Below, one piece after another: positions 60,710-64,000 of a stretch of DNA of 64,000 bases. Source of the DNA: Lagopus muta (Eukaryota > Chordata > Aves > Galliformes > Phasianidae); the NCBI RefSeq assembly GCF_023343835.1, contig NC_064437.1:21427001-21491000 (forward strand), read 5' to 3'. The notes beneath the pieces were generated by a model, which worked only from the letters and a program-made list of their open reading frames with translations, searched no databases and was not told the DNA's origin. The translations under genes and the position numbers were made by a program. Each line of letters opens with the position of its first letter. Position 1 is the first letter of the stretch.

Positions 60710-61546
60710 CTGAAAAAGCAGTGATTGCCTTTCACTGCGTGCTGTGATGCTGTCGAAGTAACTGCCCAAGCTTTAACACACCACTGTTACTTTGACCTTT
60801 CATCCCTCTCCCTTTATGCTCCATTTCATCCTGCTTTGAGAATAAGAGCAGTAACTGCCCTCCACTGAAACTGCCCTTTTGTAAGGCTGGCATGGGGTGA
60901 TAATTGCAGGGTGGCAAAGTCTTTGGTTAAAGCAGACAAGAATGAACTCAAATGCAGCAGACACAGAAAGGAAGGGAGGAAGGGAGCTGCTCAGCTTTAG
61001 AAGAGCTCAGGCAGGCAGGAATCTCTGGAAAGCAATGCCCTCACCTCCCCTGCCGACCCTTAAATGAGGTCTGGGAAGGGGTGGATCCTGGCTCCACCCC
61101 TGCAGGCCTCTCAGCTGCATTGCTTGCACCTGAGCACCCCTGAATCTGCCCTGCTGAGCACCAGGTGCTCGATTACTGCTTCAGGCCGTGACTTAGTTTT
61201 TCTCTACACCTCAGTATATCAATTACAGATTTTCCAGACGCTTACTCCGACACTTCTGCTTCTGGTCACCTTGACTCTGAACTCCTTTTGATTGTCTGAT
61301 CGACTACAGATCTTGTCGCTGATAGGCTGGTATCTTTCCCCACATTAGACATAATGTTTTATCACTGCCTCTGATTTCAGCACACAGAATTGCGGTCGAG
61401 CTCATTTCTTGTTTAGCTAATGCAGCTAAAGAACATCTTACTATTGACATTAGATCTTATAGGTCGCACACTTTTGATAAAATGTATGGAGCATCTTCAG
61501 CTTCCGTAGACTGCTATCTTTCTTTTAGGTCCTTGTAGGATTTATG
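60710..61546. other. Unassigned sequence between amylase relic A and the CR1
   Basis: I searched the - strand for the preceding amylase exon and did not find it. A GC-richer patch lies at 60950-61190. No gene is recognised. Confidence 0.45.
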
Positions 61547-63348
61547 ACTCACAGAATCACACAGAATCACAGAATCACCCGGGTTGGAAGGGACCCCAAG
61601 GATCATGTAGTTCCAACCCCCCTGCCTAGCAGGGCCACCAAACATACACATTCAGATCAGGTTGCCCAGGACCCCGTCCAACCTGGCCTTAAACACGTCC
61701 AAGGACGGGGCATCCACAACCTCCCTGGGCAGCCCGTTCCAGGGCCTAACCACTCTCCTAGTAAAGAACTTCCCCCTAACATCTAACCTAAATCTTCCCT
61801 CCTTCAACTTAAAACCATTTCCCCTAGTCCTGCTGTTGTCAGCCCTTTTGAAGAGTTTACTCCCCTCCTGGGTGTAGGTTCCCTTCAGGTATTGATAGGC
61901 TGCAATGAGGTCACCCCGCAGCCTTCTCTTCTCCAGGCTGAACAAGCCCAACTCCCTCAGCCTGTCCTGATAGGGGAGGTGCTCCAGCCCCCTGATCATC
62001 TTAGTCGCCCTCCTCTGGACCCTTTCCAAAATCTCAATGTCTTTCTTGTACTGAGGGCTCCACACCTGGACACAGTACTCCAGATGGGGCTTCACAAGAG
62101 CCAAGTAGAGAGGGACAATCACCTCCCTGTCCCTGCTGACCACCCCTCTCCTGATGGAGCCCAGGATCCCATTTGCCTTTCGAGCTGCCAGAGCGCACTG
62201 CTGGCTCATATTCAGTCTCTCGTCCATCAGGACCCCCAGGTCCTTCTCTGCCGAGCTGCTCTCAAGGACCACTCCTCCCAGCCTGTACAGGTGCCTGGGG
62301 TTCTTCCGGCCCAAATGCAAAACCTTGCACTTTGCCGTGTTGAACCTCATTAGGTTCACCCGAGCCCAGCCCTCCAGCCTGTCGAGGTCCCTCTGAATGG
62401 CATCCCTTCCTCCCACTGTATCAACCGCACCACTCAGCTTGGTGTCGTCAGCAAACTTGCTGAGGGTGCGCTCAATTCCCTCATCGATGTCATTAATAAA
62501 GATGTTAAAGAGCACCGGTCCCAAGACAGACCCTTGGGGGACACCACTTGTTACCGGCCTCCACCTGGACATAGAGCCATTGACCACCACCCTCTGTCTG
62601 CGGCCTTTCAACCAATTGCTTATCCATCGGGTTGTCCACCCATCAAATCCACTTCCCTCCAATTTGGAGATGAGGATGTGGTGGGGGACCATGTCAAAGG
62701 CCTTGCTCAGGTCCAGGTAAATGACATCGGTCGCCTTCCCTTCGTCCACCAATGCCGTCACTCCATCATAGAAGGCCACAAGATTAGTTAGGCATGACCT
62801 TCCTTTGGTGAAGCCGTGCTGGCTGTCTTGGATCACATGCTCATTCTTTATTGACCGAGCATGTTGTCCAGGAGGATCTGTTCCATGATCTTCCCAGGCA
62901 CGGAGGTGAGACTCACCGGCCTGTAGTTCCCCGGGTCCTCCCTGCTCCCCTTCTTGTATATGGGAGTGACGTGACCCTTCCTCCAGTCGTCCGGGACCTC
63001 ACCTGACAGCCATGACTTCTCAAATATGATGGAGAGCGGCTCGGCAACCACCTCAGCCAGCTCCTTCAGGACCCTGGGATGCACGCCATCCGGCCCCATA
63101 GACTTGTATTCATTCAGTCTAAGGAGGCACTCTCGGACTTGCTCTGCCCTTACAGTGGGGAGGGATTTACCTCCTTGGTCCCCACATAGAGATTTGTGGA
63201 TGCAGGGTTCAGGGATGTGAAAAAGACTAGAATCCTGGCCACCAGTGAAGACCGAGGTGAAGAACTCATTCAGCACCTCAGCTTTCTCTTCATCTGTTGA
63301 AGCCATTTCTCCTTTTAAATTTACCAAAGTAGGTAACTCGAACATGTT
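61547..63348 (-). mobile_element. Young CR1 LINE, about 1.8 kb, with nearly intact 3' half of ORF2
   Basis: The left end is the reverse CR1 tail (CACAGAATCACACAGAATCA). Two long - strand frames, 63345-62848 and 62836-61652 (165 and 394 codons), cover reverse transcriptase and the C-terminal part of ORF2: [86 protein letters not shown] and the catalytic FADDTKL. A single frame shift near 62840-62860 separates them. The endonuclease half is missing (5' truncation near 63348), so it cannot move alone. Confidence 0.95.
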
Positions 63349-63673
63349 AAAAAAAAATTGGGAGTGTCCGAGTCATACTGGCTATGCAGTTTCAGACCAT
63401 CATCATCATTTATACCTCCCGTTACCATTTAGACATTTCGAATTTCAAAATCAGAGTCTGAATTCTTACCTTTTTGAAGTCGACTGAATTTTTACGTTTA
63501 CTTTTACGTACAATTACTGAATCTTGACAGCATTTCATATTAAGGCTGCAGGGTGCTCAGCACTATCCGAAGCAAAATGCTGCTTTAAGTTGGAGGACTG
63601 AGTGTATGCTGAAAACTGAGTGTCCCTGTAAAAATATGCATGTCAAGTCAACTCAAGAAAATAAAAAGATTGC
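63349..63673. other. Short unique stretch between the CR1 and amylase relic B
   Basis: About 325 bases, AT-rich, starting with a run of A next to the CR1 5' break. On the - strand it would be the intron following amylase relic B. No next amylase exon is visible. Confidence 0.45.
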
Positions 63674-63905
63674 CTCCTGATAAATGAAAGGCTTGGATCC
63701 TGCAGAAAACCATTCAGTATTTAGAACTTTCAGCTCATCTACAATTGCCTTCGCATCTCCTGGCTACATATGCTTGGCAGCGTTGATCCGGAACCCAGCC
63801 ACATCAATATCTGTGGGGTACTTCAGGTATTCTGCCATTTTGCAGTGCAAGCAGATCTTCTCCAGGGCCAAATCAAGGAGATTAACAAAGTCGAGCAGCT
63901 TTCAA
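63674..63905 (-). pseudogene. Alpha-amylase exon relic B
   Basis: The - strand reads LLDLALEK, then MAEYLKYPTDIDVAGFRIN, AAKHM-stop-PGDAKAIVDEL, LNTEWF and GSKPFIYQE, in one frame. This matches the amylase exon DCRL...LLDLALEK...GVAGFRIDASKHMWPGD...PFIYQE. The catalytic nucleophile Asp of GFRxDA is Asn here and the Trp of KHMWPGD is a stop. Upstream frames near the start are shifted. The segment is about 232 bases against 231 expected, with no neighbouring exon attached, so it is an unprocessed pseudogene exon. The donor position reads GC in place of GT. Confidence 0.85.
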
Positions 63906-64000
63906 AGCTTATGTTAGGCTACGTGGGATCTCATTTCGTGCCCTTCATGTTTAGAAAGCAGAACGATAAAGAAATGCTACCACAGGGATCTGCCACACAC

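Overview
The window is vertebrate, almost certainly avian and most likely chicken or a close galliform. Small exons with GT-AG splice sites and three CpG islands show a vertebrate nuclear genome. About a dozen interspersed repeats are avian CR1 LINEs, and the two genes read as bird orthologues of ZBTB41 and ASPM. I worked from the sequence alone; gene names rest on recognising the protein families and on close full-length colinearity.

Layout, left to right. (1) 1-14033: ZBTB41 on the + strand. A CpG-island promoter and probable non-coding first exon are followed by ten coding exons (887-14033) that give 905 residues: an N-terminal BTB domain, an acidic stretch and 14 C2H2 zinc fingers. One intron is of the GC-AG class, and a 38-codon upstream ORF overlaps the main start codon as ATGA. 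(2) 14034-18780: ZBTB41 3' UTR and intergenic DNA with long T runs. (3) 18781-49204: ASPM on the + strand, 29 coding exons giving 3471 residues: ASH domain, CDK-site-rich region, two calponin-homology domains, a very long IQ array carried mostly by one 4626-bp exon, and an armadillo-like C-terminus. Its promoter carries two CCAAT boxes, an E2F-type site and a CHR element, the layout of G2/M genes. Seven of the eight CR1 fragments in its introns are antisense to it. (4) 49220-52600: apparently unique DNA with a 120-bp tandem duplication and a decayed tRNA-like sequence. (5) 52600-57400: a third CpG island with no recognisable protein gene, several short exon-like segments with good splice sites, and a degenerate T/G-rich repeat; I suggest a spliced non-coding RNA on the + strand. 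(6) 57400-64000: repeats plus two decayed alpha-amylase exons on the - strand, separated by a young 5'-truncated CR1.

ZBTB41 and ASPM are head-to-tail neighbours, as in mammals. They are not known to act in one pathway: ZBTB41 is a presumed DNA-binding transcription factor, ASPM a spindle-pole and microtubule-minus-end protein. In mammals F13B follows ASPM; I see no sushi-domain exons in the 15 kb after ASPM here. The two amylase relics are in the wrong order for a single gene, which suggests the worn edge of an amylase cluster lying beyond position 64000.

The most rewarding leads are the amylase relics, the orphan CpG island, the ATGA upstream ORF and the GC-AG intron of ZBTB41, and the cell-cycle promoter of ASPM.
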